From: Dendrolimus kikuchii
Taxonomy: Eukaryota; Arthropoda; Insecta; Lepidoptera; Lasiocampidae
DNA: 64,000 nucleotides
NCBI GenBank assembly: GCA_019925095.2
Contig: CM034401.1
Location: 10,141,338 to 10,205,337 of the forward strand
Direction: 5' to 3'
The notes under the pieces were generated by a model. The model had not been told where the DNA came from. It saw only the letters and a list, made by a program, of their open reading frames with translations, and did not search any database. The translations under genes were made by a program, and so were the position numbers. Below are positions 38,241-48,150 of the stretch, piece by piece (within the stretch, counting starts at the first letter, position 1; every line of letters begins with the position of its first letter).

Positions 38241-39452
38241 ATTGTGCGTATTCAAGTGGGTCCCGGGATGGTTCAGAATCACAATTGGACCTGGTACATG
38301 GCGCCGCTGAACTCTTAAATAGTAGGACCGATTGTGATGATTTTTTTGTGTATGTTCAAATGTATTCGAGAATAGTTTAGATTAACAGTCGGTAGGTGAC
38401 GCTGCAATCGGTTCCAAGCGTTTTGACGATCTATTTTGTGTATTTGAGTGGGTCTCGGGATGGTATAAATTCAAATTTCAACCAGGTAGATGGCGCTGTA
38501 ATCGGGTTCCAGGATTTAGGTGAATTATTTTTGTGTGTTTAATTGAGACCGTGATGGTTTGGATTCAAATTTGAACCAGGTAGATAGCGCTGCAATCGGG
38601 TAGCAGGATTAAGGTGAATTATTATTGTGTGTGTAGGAGTGGGTCCCGGGATGGTTTAGAAAGTTTAGATTATAGATACACCGGTAGGTGGCAACGCTAA
38701 ATTCATCCTAAACGATGGGACCGATTTTTATGTTTTTTTTTTTTGTTTTTGTTAAAGTGGATTCGAAAATGGTTTAGATTAACAATTGTTCGCTGCAATC
38801 GGGTTCTAGATTTTTGTTACTAAGGGCAGGACAACGTCTGCCGGATACAGCTTGTTATATTGATAAAATACATGTAAAATAATTAATTTAGCTGTAATCG
38901 GGTTCCAATATTTAGATAAAATTATTTTTGTGTGTTTTCAAGTGGGTCCCGGGATGTTATAGATTCAAATTTGAACCACGGAGATGGCGCTGCAATCGGG
39001 TTCCAAGATTTAGGTGAAATTATTATTGTCTGTGTCCATATGGGTCCCGGGATGGTATAGATTCAAATTTGAACGACGTAGATGGCGCTGCAATCGGGTT
39101 CCAAAATTTAGGTGAAATTATTATAGTGTGTGTTCAAGTGGGTCCCGGGATTTTATAGACTCAAATTTGAACCACATAGACGGCACTGCAATGGGGTTCC
39201 AATATTTAGGTGACATTATTACTGTGTGTGTTCAAGTGGGTCCCGGGATGGTTAAGATTATAGATCTACCGGTAGATGGCACCGCTAAAGTCTTCCTAAA
39301 CGGTAGGACCTATTTTGATTATTTTTCTGTTTTTATTAAAGCGGATTCAAGAATGGTTTAAATTAACTATTGGTCCCGGTAAATTTCGCTGCAATCGGGT
39401 TCTAGATTTTTATTTCTAAGGGCAGGACAACGCCTGCCGGGTACAGCTAGTA
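38241..39452 (+). repeat. Family C tandem array, 98-bp period
   Basis: The block 'gatggcgctgcaatcgggtt' recurs. Between 38901 and 39195 the 'ggttcc' landmark repeats at 38901, 38999, 39097 and 39195, exactly 98 bp apart. More diverged units precede it from about 38240, and the array ends in 'acgcctgccgggtacagcta'. Noncoding. Confidence 0.9.
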
Positions 39453-39457
39453 TATAA

Positions 39458-39722
39458 TAAATATAATAATAGCAGCACATAAATGTCCCACTGCTGGGCT
39501 CGGTCCTCCCGTTATAGGGAACGGACAGTAGACCCGTCACGCTTGTCCAAGGCGACTTGGCAGATTTGACACATCGGTTAACTCGATGTGCAGGTTGCAT
39601 CACGATGTTTTCCTTCACCGTTGTTAGCACGTAGTAATTGTAACAGTATGCACATTAGGTCAGAAAAATGCCTAAGTGGTGCATGCGTTCCGGCCAGGAT
39701 CGAACCCGCGCCCTTTGAGTTT
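39458..39722 (-). repeat. tRNA-derived SINE, family B, reverse copy
   Basis: The complement holds a B-box-like 'ggttcgatcctggccgg', 'ggtgaaggaaaacatcgtga' and 'cagcagtgggacatttatg'. The tRNA-like head is at the high-coordinate end. Confidence 0.8.
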
Positions 39723-40103
39723 GGTATAATATATAACTTATTAATTAGGTTAAATTTAAACCTAGTTCCTATTAAAAAGTGTACATAAATAATGTCATAA
39801 TTGCAGTTCATTTTTTTTGATAAGTATTAATTACAATTACTAATTACATCGTACGTACTAATATCTAAAACAATATACTTATAAAAAATTAAAAATCTAA
39901 AAATAAAACTACTGTTGGTATTAATTAGGATTATTTAGGTTTTCTTCATTGTATTAATTTATATTCAATTAAGTTTATTTATGGTGAAATAAAGTATTGC
40001 ATATTTTAAACCTGATTTCAATTAAATGTATATAATAGGAATACAGAATACATTTGCTTAAACCTGGAAGGAAGTAAAGATATCGGAACGTAAACCACAA
40101 CGA
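39723..40103. other. AT-rich sequence upstream of His-rich gene 2
   Basis: No gene is seen. Confidence 0.4.
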
Positions 40104-40164
40104 CCTTGACAGTATCGAGCAACGTTGACTTGCCCAACTATAGCCGCCGTTTTAGTATATAAAA
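40104..40164 (+). promoter_or_regulatory. Promoter of His-rich gene 2 (shared motifs and TATA box)
   Basis: CCTTGACAGTA at 40104-40114 and TTGCCCAAC at 40130-40138 occur in the same order upstream of gene 3 (45656-45666 and 45707-45715). TATATAAAA lies at 40156-40164, 62 bp before the ATG, with an initiator-like TCATTCAG near 40186. Confidence 0.65.
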
Positions 40165-40217
40165 TCATCGCCACCGGTGGAAGTATCATTCAGCAACTGA
40201 AACAAGCCTCATTAACA

Positions 40218-40949
40218 ATGAGAAGGAGTTTACTGGTAGCTTTCGGCCTTATGGCCCTAGCGGCCATCACTTCCGCAAGGGAAATAAGGGAGAAGCGATC
40301 GGCTGATTTGGAAGCTGCAGCTTCAGGACATCACTGGGACAAGGGTGGCGGCCACGAGCACCATGGCCACCACCACCACGGGCATGGCGGCGAGGGCCAC
40401 AAGGGACACAAGGGCCACCATGAGCACCATCATGGCAAACACGGGCATCATCACCACGAGGGCCACAAGGGCCACCATGGCGAGCACGGCGGACACAAGA
40501 AACACCACCACCATGACGAGGGCTACCACCACCACCATCATCACGGCGACAAGGGCGAACACGGTCATGGACACGAAGAGCACGGCCACTGGCACAAGGG
40601 CCACGACACAAAAGGCCACCACGGCATTGAGAAGCACGACGAATTCAAGAAAGACAAACACTTCCATGACCACCATGGCGAGAAAGGTTTCCATGAACAT
40701 CACGGCGGCCACCACCACGAGGGCGGTCACAAGAAAGGCGGCCACTTCCACAAGGGTCACAAACACGGCGGACACCACGAGCACCACCACGGCAAGAAGG
40801 GACACCATGAGGATGGCGGTCATCATCACCACCATAAGGGCCACCACGGAGAGGGCGGCCACCACGATCACTGGCACCACCATGAAGATCATGGCAAGAA
40901 GGGCGGTCACGAGGACCATAAACACTGGGGACACAAAAAGGGTCATTAA
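40218..40949 (+). CDS. Secreted His/Gly/Lys-rich protein 2
   Basis: The protein has 243 residues. The start at 40218 is chosen because it gives a clean signal peptide (MRRSLLVAFGLMALAAITSA) matching the paralogues and lies after the TATA box; an in-frame ATG at 40125 would precede the TATA box. Next come a REKR cleavage-like site, SADLEAAAS, then long His/Gly/Lys tracts. The conserved island is HDEFKKDKHFHDHHGEKGF and the C-terminus is HWGHKKGH. It is the most His-rich of the complete paralogues by eye, with few Tyr and strongly GC-ending codons (cac, ggc, aag) against the AT-rich surroundings. Likely secreted and metal-binding, by composition only. Antisense frames over it are hydrophobic mirror images, not genes. 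Confidence 0.88.
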   Translation: MRRSLLVAFGLMALAAITSAREIREKRSADLEAAASGHHWDKGGGHEHHGHHHHGHGGEGHKGHKGHHEHHHGKHGHHHHEGHKGHHGEHGGHKKHHHHDEGYHHHHHHGDKGEHGHGHEEHGHWHKGHDTKGHHGIEKHDEFKKDKHFHDHHGEKGFHEHHGGHHHEGGHKKGGHFHKGHKHGGHHEHHHGKKGHHEDGGHHHHHKGHHGEGGHHDHWHHHEDHGKKGGHEDHKHWGHKKGH

Positions 40950-41695
40950 ATTGCTCATGGCTAGTCCAGTTCTGTTACTTGTTGATATTTTGTTAATAAC
41001 GAATATTTTTGTTATGTTTGTAATATATAAAGAAAAATACATTTTTTAGAAAAAAGTATTGTTGCTACTTTATTTTACGCCCTTATTCTATTAGTCTAAT
41101 AGACATCATACAATACTATCCGCAAGCATAATAACTAAACACACATTTGAAGACAAAAAGACAAACCTTCTTTTTTTCAAATTTAATTTCAAATATAATT
41201 TCGCACGGATTGAGTCAGTATCACATATTCGTATACAGGCCTCGAGCTGAAAACCGACCCCCATCCCAGCCTCCTTCCAAACTGTAGGTTCTTTAACTGA
41301 CCTTAAAATAAGACAAATAATTGTCTACCTCAAAACTGTAGGTAGAATACTCAGATTCAGTTTCTTTCTATGCTGAGAATTCTGTCATGCATTACAATAG
41401 ATTTACCAGTAAAATTACTATTCTCATAAATGAGAATGTAGTATATGGCTTATGATAGTGACATTATTTAACAGTATGAATAATATTACAAAGATATTAG
41501 TTTCGTAATAATAACATTTGGGATATAATATGAACTAGATCTATTGATTGATTGATTGGCCATCGAAGAGAAATCAAGTCAATCAAGCAAGTAAAGAATG
41601 CCAATCTGAAAACCAATCCTGTGTAACTAGATGACCTTAGATAGTAGTAGCAGTAGTAGTAGAATTCGCCATAACTGCAGGCAAATGAAACTCGA
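40950..41695. other. 3' flank of His-rich gene 2 and AT-rich DNA
   Basis: No AATAAA is obvious right after the stop; no gene is recognised. Confidence 0.4.
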
Positions 41696-41875
41696 AAGGC
41701 CACGTTTAACTATTGTTCACATTTTTCACAAAACCACATAATTACTACTCCAAAACTAATATTATCCTACAACTATTGTTCATTATAGAATATTTTTACA
41801 CATGTTTAAGAAAATAGATACTGCACAGCAAAACGTTACTTTCAGTTCCCGCCAAAACTCCCTATAAATAGATGT
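41696..41875 (+). repeat. Family E repeat, copy 1
   Basis: It contains 'cacataattactact', 'cctacaactattgttcatt', 'actgcacagcaaaacg' and 'ttcccgccaaaactccctat'. A second direct copy begins 400 bp later. Confidence 0.8.
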
Positions 41876-42094
41876 AGACCATAGATAATGCTTCTCTAGT
41901 TTTTGATATTTTATTATTTAAAAGATGTTTTTATTATTAAAATTTATTATTTAAATATTGAACAATTTTATTTTTTAACAGCCTATGAGAACGATTTTTT
42001 TTATGTTTAAAGCTTGACAACTAGGCCTTTAAGCCAGGCGCAGTGGTGTTGTAGGCTACAAACCACACCATTCAACGGAGTTCTTGTGAAAACT

Positions 42095-42270
42095 CGAAAA
42101 GCCGCATTTGACTATACAGTTCACATTTCTCACAAAAACACATAATTACTACTCAAAAACTATCAATATCCTACAACTATTGTTCATTTTAGAGTAATTT
42201 TACACATTTTCAGAAAATAAAACTGCACAGCACAACGTCCCCTTCAGTTCCCGCCAAAAACTCCCTATGA
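42095..42270 (+). repeat. Family E repeat, copy 2 (direct)
   Basis: It matches copy 1 in order and spacing with scattered changes. A third, more diverged copy lies at about 55135-55285. Confidence 0.8.
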
Positions 42271-42983
42271 GGACGAAATAAATAAATTTCCACAGATATT
42301 ACTTCCTAATTAAAATGATGAAATACAGACACTAGTACCATCATAGCAACACACATTATTGGTATTACCATGCCCAGTAGGTACATTTCTTTATTTTAAT
42401 GCCTGAAGCATTTAAAGAAGCAAACGATCTATCTGATGAAAAGTGGTCGGTCGCCTATGGATTTCTTCTGTGATATGAATAAAATCGTACGTCACTGTCA
42501 TTGTATAGAAAAATCGATTATCATGGTCTCTGAAGAGAACACTGAACTAACTGCAAATATATTAGGAAATATCCAAGTTAAAGTATACTCAGGAACTCCG
42601 GTTACCATCGCATTATCCAATTCACTTCGCTGAGAGGATTTTAATATCATTACCAAGTACACTGAGTAAAGTGCAAAGTATGCTTTTAACACCGGCACCG
42701 GGAAGATAGCTCACTATACCTCCTCCTTAGGCTTGTATTCTACAATAATGATCAGACTTGCATAAAAACTTTAATATAGAATCGATAAAACTAATATTTC
42801 TCATAGCCTTGTGTCTTGTCTTATATATTTGAATATACTTATTTAGTAGTTCAATGCAGTTGAGGCCTTTAGGAGCTCGTAACCGATTTTTATTGCAGTG
42901 CGTAAGAGACTTTTGGTGTCACACTTTAAATGTAAATAATATTAAACTTATTTTTAAAGATATACATCCGAAAAATACAAGGA
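42271..42983. other. Intergenic; weak family A fragment near 42404-42475
   Basis: A short diverged family A 5' piece ('gatgaaaagtggtcggtcgc', 'ctatgg') is the only recognisable item. Confidence 0.4.
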
Positions 42984-43042
42984 ACATAATAAAACTACGT
43001 TTTAACGGTTTTAAGCGCGGTAATTTTATTTGATTTTGGTTT

Positions 43043-43084
43043 TTCCGACGTTTCGGCCACTTTTCAGTGGCCGTGATCACGGAA
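43043..43084 (-). ncRNA. Hammerhead-ribozyme-like motif, degenerate core
   Basis: Minus strand: stem I TTCC (43081-43084) pairs with GGAA (43043-43046). Stem II GGCCACT and AGTGGCC (7 bp, GAAA loop) is perfect. GAAAC is followed by GTC, the usual cleavage triplet. The first core box reads GTGATCA instead of CTGANGA, with an extra C after it. C3 and G8 appear swapped, a pair reported to tolerate the double exchange. Cleavage is not demonstrated. Confidence 0.45.
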
Positions 43085-43312
43085 GACAAAGATGTCAAGT
43101 GTCAACGAGTATTGTTAAAGTTTTATTTAGCCTACCGCCAACTTGTTAATTTTAATTATTTAGTTTTAATTTTGTTTATGGTTATTATTTACTTTATGGG
43201 AGCCTAATCTAATTTACTACCGCTTCGCAACATGTTAGGCTTGAAGAGAAGAAGCGGCGCAAGAAACTCTTCAGCAAACATGCCTAGCTCTAATAATTTT
43301 ATATAATATTAA

Positions 43313-43520
43313 AATGGGTGGAAGGAAAAATAAAAGTAATTTTCAGTCAAGTTGGTCTTGTCTGGCAGCTGGTTTTTGCTGGATTTGGGTCTTAATAGTT
43401 TTGATGATTGGATCCCAAACAGGTGGTACTTGCCAACCATCTTCTCTATTGAACTTTGGGTGTTTTTTGATTTCAATAGCCTCACGCATCATTCTAGGTA
43501 CGAAACGACATGAAACACAC
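43313..43520 (-). pseudogene. Penelope-like GIY-YIG endonuclease C-terminal fragment
   Basis: The minus strand reads MMREAIEIKKHPKFNREDGW followed by QVPPVWDPII. This is the tail of the GIY-YIG nuclease domain of Penelope-like elements, including the catalytic Glu of REAIEI. The RT part and the GIY and YIG motifs are missing; a frame change occurs just upstream (FIQRVFTNRRLRRPCVFHVV in another frame). It is a dead fragment. Confidence 0.6.
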
Positions 43521-43612
43521 AAGGTCTACGAAGTCTGCGATTAGTGAACACACGCTGGATAAACCCAACCGTAAAACTTCGGTAAAACCGTTAAAACGTA
43601 GTTTTATTATGT

Positions 43613-43807
43613 ATACAAGTCGCGAAAACTTAAGAAAATATTATACAAGGAACATTTTTAACCTAGAAAATGCAAATATTTTGAAAAGACATAAAAGTAA
43701 ATCTTATGCTGAGGGAGCCGTAATCTTATTTATTTTATTTTTATTTTTTTTATTTATTTATTTTAGTAAGGCTTACAGACAAATAACGATATATTTTTTT
43801 ATTTTAT
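43613..43807. other. AT-rich spacer
   Basis: No feature recognised apart from T-rich tracts. Confidence 0.4.
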
Positions 43808-44118
43808 TTTTATTGCAGGAGTTCAGCAGACAGGCAGACGGCCCACTTGATGGAAAGCGGTTACCATCGCCTATGGACATTTGCAACACCAAAGGTGCTA
43901 CAAATGCGCTGCTGCTCTCTTAAGGGAGACTGGAACCTGGTCACTAATGCTGGAACACAACTCAAGGTTGTTATGGCGACATGCTTTAGACCAGGGGTGG
44001 TAGCCATCCAGTCGGGAAAATGCCCTACCACCTGGCTGTGGGTTGTTTTGTCGCCTCTTACGACAGGCCGCCTGGCTGCAGGAAATTGTATTCTTTCTCC
44101 GTTCCTGCACGGATAAAA
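43808..44118 (+). repeat. SINE-like family A, copy 10 (near-complete reference copy)
   Basis: It runs from 'tattgcaggagttcagcag' to 'ccgttcctgcacggataaaa' with few changes relative to other copies. Confidence 0.88.
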
Positions 44119-44312
44119 AATACTAATTACAAGCCTTAGCATATAGACTTGCTCAGGTTAATTGATGAAGATGGTGTATGTATGTGTGTGTGTGTTTGTG
44201 TCAGTGTGTGTGGTTGATAATGAAGATTGAAAAATTGTAAAAATGAAAAGTGAGATTAAAAGATTGAAAAGAGAATGTGAATTTGAATACATATTAAGTA
44301 GTTTGGAAAAAA

Positions 44313-44960
44313 CTAGTTTTCTTTGAAAAATTCTTTGTTCATTATATTTCTAAAGGTGTTGGGTTTAGTTACAAAGATATCAATGTCCAATTTTAGTGCT
44401 AGATCGTTAAATTGTGAGGCGCTGCGGAGAAAGAAAGAATTTTGCCTATAATTGGTGGATGCAAAGGGTACATACAGCAACTGTCTCTGCCTAATACCCA
44501 ATTGTTGAGTGCGTAGTCCAACATTACAAAGAAGTTCGGGACAGTCGATAAAGTCGCTAGTTATATTAAGTAGAAAACAAATATCATTTACATTCCGCCT
44601 GTACTCCAAAGGTAGGAAATGGTTGTTGACAACGTTCATGATAACTATTTATATTTTGGCTAGATTTATAGTCTAAATATCGAAGAATTTTTTTCTACAC
44701 TGCCTCAATACGCTTTACATATAGTTGATACATTGGGTTCCATGCTGGAGATGCATATTCTAACTGGCTTCGCACATATGAGCAATATAACATTTTAATC
44801 GTTTTTAACGTGTGGAAATTTCCTGAATTTCTAATAATAAAACCTAAACCTTAGATGCCTTATTAACAATGTGAGTTATGTGCTGATCATAACTAAGTTT
44901 GTTATCTTGAATGATACCAAGATCTTTGATACTATATCTTAGGCTATAAATTCATTTTTT
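44313..44960 (-). pseudogene. LINE ORF2 C-terminal relic
   Basis: On the minus strand SQLEYASPAWNPMYQLYVKR (near 44710-44780) is the standard post-RT motif. A downstream frame at 44313-44639 continues with LPLEYRRNVNDICFLLNI, QLLYVPFASTNYRQNSFFLR and ASQFNDLALKLDIDIF. A stop and frame change separate the two parts. No RT catalytic box remains. Confidence 0.7.
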
Positions 44961-45655
44961 TTTTATAATCTAGCACTAATGTATCAAGTTAGCTTTAAGT
45001 CATGATTTCATCCAGGAATTTTCATCGGACCTCCTGGTCCGCATTTTAACTTTTTCCTTTTTATTTTACACGCTTGTCAGCATCCCATAATTGTAAACAT
45101 AAGACATAAATATCTCCAACCATTCTCCAACCAAAATATTAAACATGGATCACCATAACTTTGGGGCAGTCTGCCCAAGTCGATATTAAAGAAGTGTTAA
45201 GCCTCGACTTCGTTCGTGTGGAACTTATGAATTTATATCTGAATCATATAAGACGTCGAAAAGAGACTAAAACGAAAATTTCAAATAACATTTTTGTTAT
45301 AATTTGTGTAATTATATTAAACTCCGTTGTTTCAAAAACTCTAAATACGGTAATTTATGAATAGGCATCGTATAAATAGTAGACTTTCCTTCAATTTTGG
45401 CATTTATTTTAAAACAGAGACACAGTTCAATTCTATTAATTAGTTTTAAAAAAACATTTAGACTTGTCCCATATGTTAAAAACCACACAACGCGGCTTGT
45501 TCAAATCGATCTTTGGTAAATATATTTTCCTTATATCCCAGCAGTCAATATGAATGAAAAATTCTATGAAAACAAACTATAGATTAAAAATAACATACTT
45601 AAAGTTAATTGAAACTACGCTTCGTTCTTAATCGTTTTGCACTTGATCGTATTAA
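44961..45655. other. AT-rich upstream region of His-rich gene 3
   Basis: The frame at 45161-45364 has no recognised domain; no repeat is recognised. Confidence 0.4.
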
Positions 45656-45759
45656 CCTTGACAGTAGCGCACAGTGCAAACACAGTGCGCCCGCCGCTGC
45701 AATCAATTGCCCAACGCTGGTGCCGTAGAAAATCTAAAGCAGTGTCTATAAAAGCTGTC
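45656..45759 (+). promoter_or_regulatory. Promoter of His-rich gene 3
   Basis: CCTTGACAGTA (45656-45666) and TTGCCCAAC (45707-45715) match gene 2; CTATAAAAGCTGTC (45746-45759) matches gene 1 exactly, 64 bp before the ATG. Confidence 0.65.
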
Positions 45760-45809
45760 GTTCATAATAATATCGCCATAGTGTATTATAGAACGGTAAA
45801 CATCAGAAC

Positions 45810-46541
45810 ATGAGGGTAGCTCTCGTCGTGAGCTGTGCCACACTGGTGGCGCTTGTGGCGTACACTAGTGCACGGGACCTGAGGGAGAAACGCGATGCAG
45901 ATCTCGAATCAGCAGCATCCCATCATCACGAAAAGGGTGGTGGAAAAGAACACCACGCCCACCATCATCACGACCACGGAAGCAAAGGCCACAAGGGATA
46001 CAAGGGACATCACCACCACGAACATGGCAAAAAAGGCCACCATCACCATGACGGTCACAAGGGACACCACGAACACCATGAGGGACACAAAAAGCACCAC
46101 CACCATGATGACGGACACCATCACGAACACCATCACGGCGAAAAGGGGGAGAAGGGGCACGGTTTCGAAGAAAAGGGCCACTACCACAAAGGGCATTCCA
46201 CTAAAGGTCATCACGGCGTCCATAAAGTAGACGAATTTAAGAAGGACAAACATTTCCATGAGAAACATGGTGAGTCAGGATTTGAAGAAGGACATGGCGG
46301 GCACCACCACGAGCACGGACACAAGAAGGGTGGACACTTCCACAAAGGACACGACCACCATGGACACCATGAACACCATCATGGAAAGAAGGGCTTCCAT
46401 GAAAAGGGTGGGCACCACCATGACCACAAAGGACACCACGACGAGGGCGGCCATCATGAGCACCATCACCACCATCACGGACATGGCAAGAAAGGTGGAC
46501 ACGAAGACCACAAGCATTGGGGCTGGAAAAAGGGACATTAA
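45810..46541 (+). CDS. Secreted His/Gly/Lys-rich protein 3
   Basis: The protein has 243 residues, of which I count 82 His (about 34%). Signal peptide MRVALVVSCATLVALVAYTSA, then RDLREKR and DADLESAAS, the same processing layout as genes 1 and 2. The central island is KVDEFKKDKHFHEKHGESGF and the C-terminus is HWGWKKGH. Its GGGKEHHAHH string is shared with gene 4, so these two may be closest. The body is His runs (up to six) separated by Gly-Lys, with no Cys after the signal peptide. Probably secreted, unstructured and metal-binding; that is inferred from composition. Single exon; the start is set by the signal peptide and TATA spacing. Confidence 0.88.
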   Translation: MRVALVVSCATLVALVAYTSARDLREKRDADLESAASHHHEKGGGKEHHAHHHHDHGSKGHKGYKGHHHHEHGKKGHHHHDGHKGHHEHHEGHKKHHHHDDGHHHEHHHGEKGEKGHGFEEKGHYHKGHSTKGHHGVHKVDEFKKDKHFHEKHGESGFEEGHGGHHHEHGHKKGGHFHKGHDHHGHHEHHHGKKGFHEKGGHHHDHKGHHDEGGHHEHHHHHHGHGKKGGHEDHKHWGWKKGH

Positions 46542-47659
46542 TGAATAAGTGTAGTCTTGTAGTTAGTACAAATTTTATACCTTTTGTAAATAATTATTAT
46601 AATGTTAAGATTTCATTATCACGCACCTTTTTTTACTTCTTATCATTTACAATACTTTTTTATTAATGTCTAGTGTGGTCAGATTTAGTATAAAAACACT
46701 AATTTATAGACAGAGATAAAATACTTAATGGAAACATAGCACACATTAATTTTACATCATTTTTACATATCATAAAGCTTGGTATAGCTCGGCCTCTCCG
46801 GATTACCACCAAAAAGTTGCACAATGCCTGATTTTATATGGAAAATCGCCCATTAGACAAACTTTAACTAATAAAGAGTAACCATAAAGCTTGGCAGGGA
46901 ACGTACTTTTGTAAAGTCAAGTGCATCACAAAGCTTTAAAGTCAAAAATTATAAACATTTCAACATTTATTGTTAAGTTTAAAAACTATATATACATAGA
47001 GCAACTCTCACGGCACGCGCTTAGAAAGCTTAATTTAATTGTTTTTATTCAAAGTAAGTTTCACTGTTGAACACGTTTAGATGATTATACATATAGGTAA
47101 AATTTGTATCTCCTTTTTTATGTCTGAACACACCCGTATAGGGGAGCGGACAGTCTAATAAACTAAGATACTTAACAAAAACTTACAGGACATTGCAGCC
47201 CCATAGATTTTGTACAAGCATGCCTACTTATGACGTCATATGTAAGAAGTTATAAAAGTTTCATGATAAGATTGATTTTAACGTTTGTTCTTTTATATAT
47301 TATGTATACAATAATAGTATTTATTGGTATATGTTTCCGGATCCATTTTAAAAAATAACATAAGGAATCTTTTCTCTGTAATTTTATATTTACACTAAGT
47401 CTAGGCTTGACTTGAAATTCCCGCTGGATTCCCGAGACACAAAGTACCGCAGCATTTAAAAAAGAATGTAAGCTATCATTTTAGTGAAAACTGTGTCGGA
47501 ATTAAAATGTTATGCACCCGAACAACCACAAACAGCTCCCGGGAAAATTCCCGCAGGATTCCCAGGATAAAAAATATGACACGTTTTATTAGGTACAATT
47601 TGCTATCGATCAATGAAAAACCGCATTGGAATTAAATGTTGGGGATAAAAAGTAGAGCA
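46542..47659. other. AT-rich DNA with one repeat block
   Basis: No gene is seen. About 47400-47600 ('gaaattcccgctggattccc', 'tgcacccgaacaaccacaaa') matches 61265-61450, so it is an interspersed repeat. Confidence 0.5.
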
Positions 47660-47893
47660 GGTTCGCCAGGTGGTAGGGTATTTGCCCGACTGAATGGCTA
47701 CCACCCCTGGTCTAAAGTATGCCGCCATAACAGCCTTGAGTTGTGTTCCGGCATTAGTGACCAGGCTCCAGTCTCCCTTAAGAGAGCAGCAGCGCATTTG
47801 TAGCACCTTTGGTGTTGCAAATGTCCATAGGCAATGGTAACCGCTTTCCATCAAGTGGGCCGTGTGCCTGTCTGCTGAACTCCTGCAATAAAC
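47660..47893 (-). repeat. SINE-like family A, copy 11 (3'-truncated)
   Basis: The complement starts 'tattgcaggagttcagcag' and stops in the middle block ('ctaccacctgg'); the last about 75 bp are absent. Confidence 0.85.
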
Positions 47894-47937
47894 AAAAAAT
47901 AAATAAATAAATAAAGCAATTTGTAAGTCTAAGAATT

Positions 47938-48150
47938 TTCTGTCGATCAACCAAAACCGAATCGAAGTCGTCCCAGTAGTTTTAACGTGAATCACAACAA
48001 ACAAGAAATCTAAACCAACTGGAATAGACTATATAAACGATGGAAAACACGATGAAACTTTTTTAGATTTCTTGTCTGTTTATTTATTTGTTTGAGATTC
48101 ACGATAAAACCACTGGGCCGATTTCGATGCGGTTTTGGCTGATCGAAATC
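47938..48150. repeat. Imperfect foldback with arms of about 80 bp
   Basis: 47938-48020 ('gatcaaccaaaaccgaatcg', 'gtgaatcacaacaaacaaga') is the near reverse complement of about 48058-48150, with roughly 40 bp between. No coding content. Confidence 0.65.

Larger units (their letters stand above)
42984..43612 (-). mobile_element. Penelope-like element remnant bounded by a 30-bp inverted repeat
   Basis: A perfect 30-bp inverted repeat lies at 42984-43013 and 43583-43612. Between them, on the minus strand, are a C-terminal Penelope-type endonuclease fragment and, downstream of it on the same strand, a hammerhead-like motif. Terminal pseudo-LTRs and hammerhead ribozymes are known features of Penelope-like elements, which supports the assignment. 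Confidence 0.65.

Noticed and set aside
40125..40217. Upstream in-frame start for His-rich gene 2
   Set aside because: It lies before the TATA box and would bury the signal peptide; ATG 40218 fits the paralogues.
40323..41042. Long hydrophobic Val/Met/Ala-rich minus-strand ORF opposite His-rich gene 2 (similar ones opposite genes 1, 3 and 4)
   Set aside because: It is the mirror of CAC/CAT, GGC and AAG codons; antisense of His tracts always reads Val/Met. It looks like a membrane protein only by composition.
40345..41049. Thr/Met/Ala/Arg-rich plus-strand frame over His-rich gene 2 (and equivalents in the paralogues)
   Set aside because: Out-of-frame reading of the same repeats, without signal peptide or conserved motif.
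43847..44116. ORFs with TTGRPAAGNCILSPFLHG-type peptides in many places
   Set aside because: They occur only inside family A repeats, in both strands and with different breaks in each copy; not host genes.
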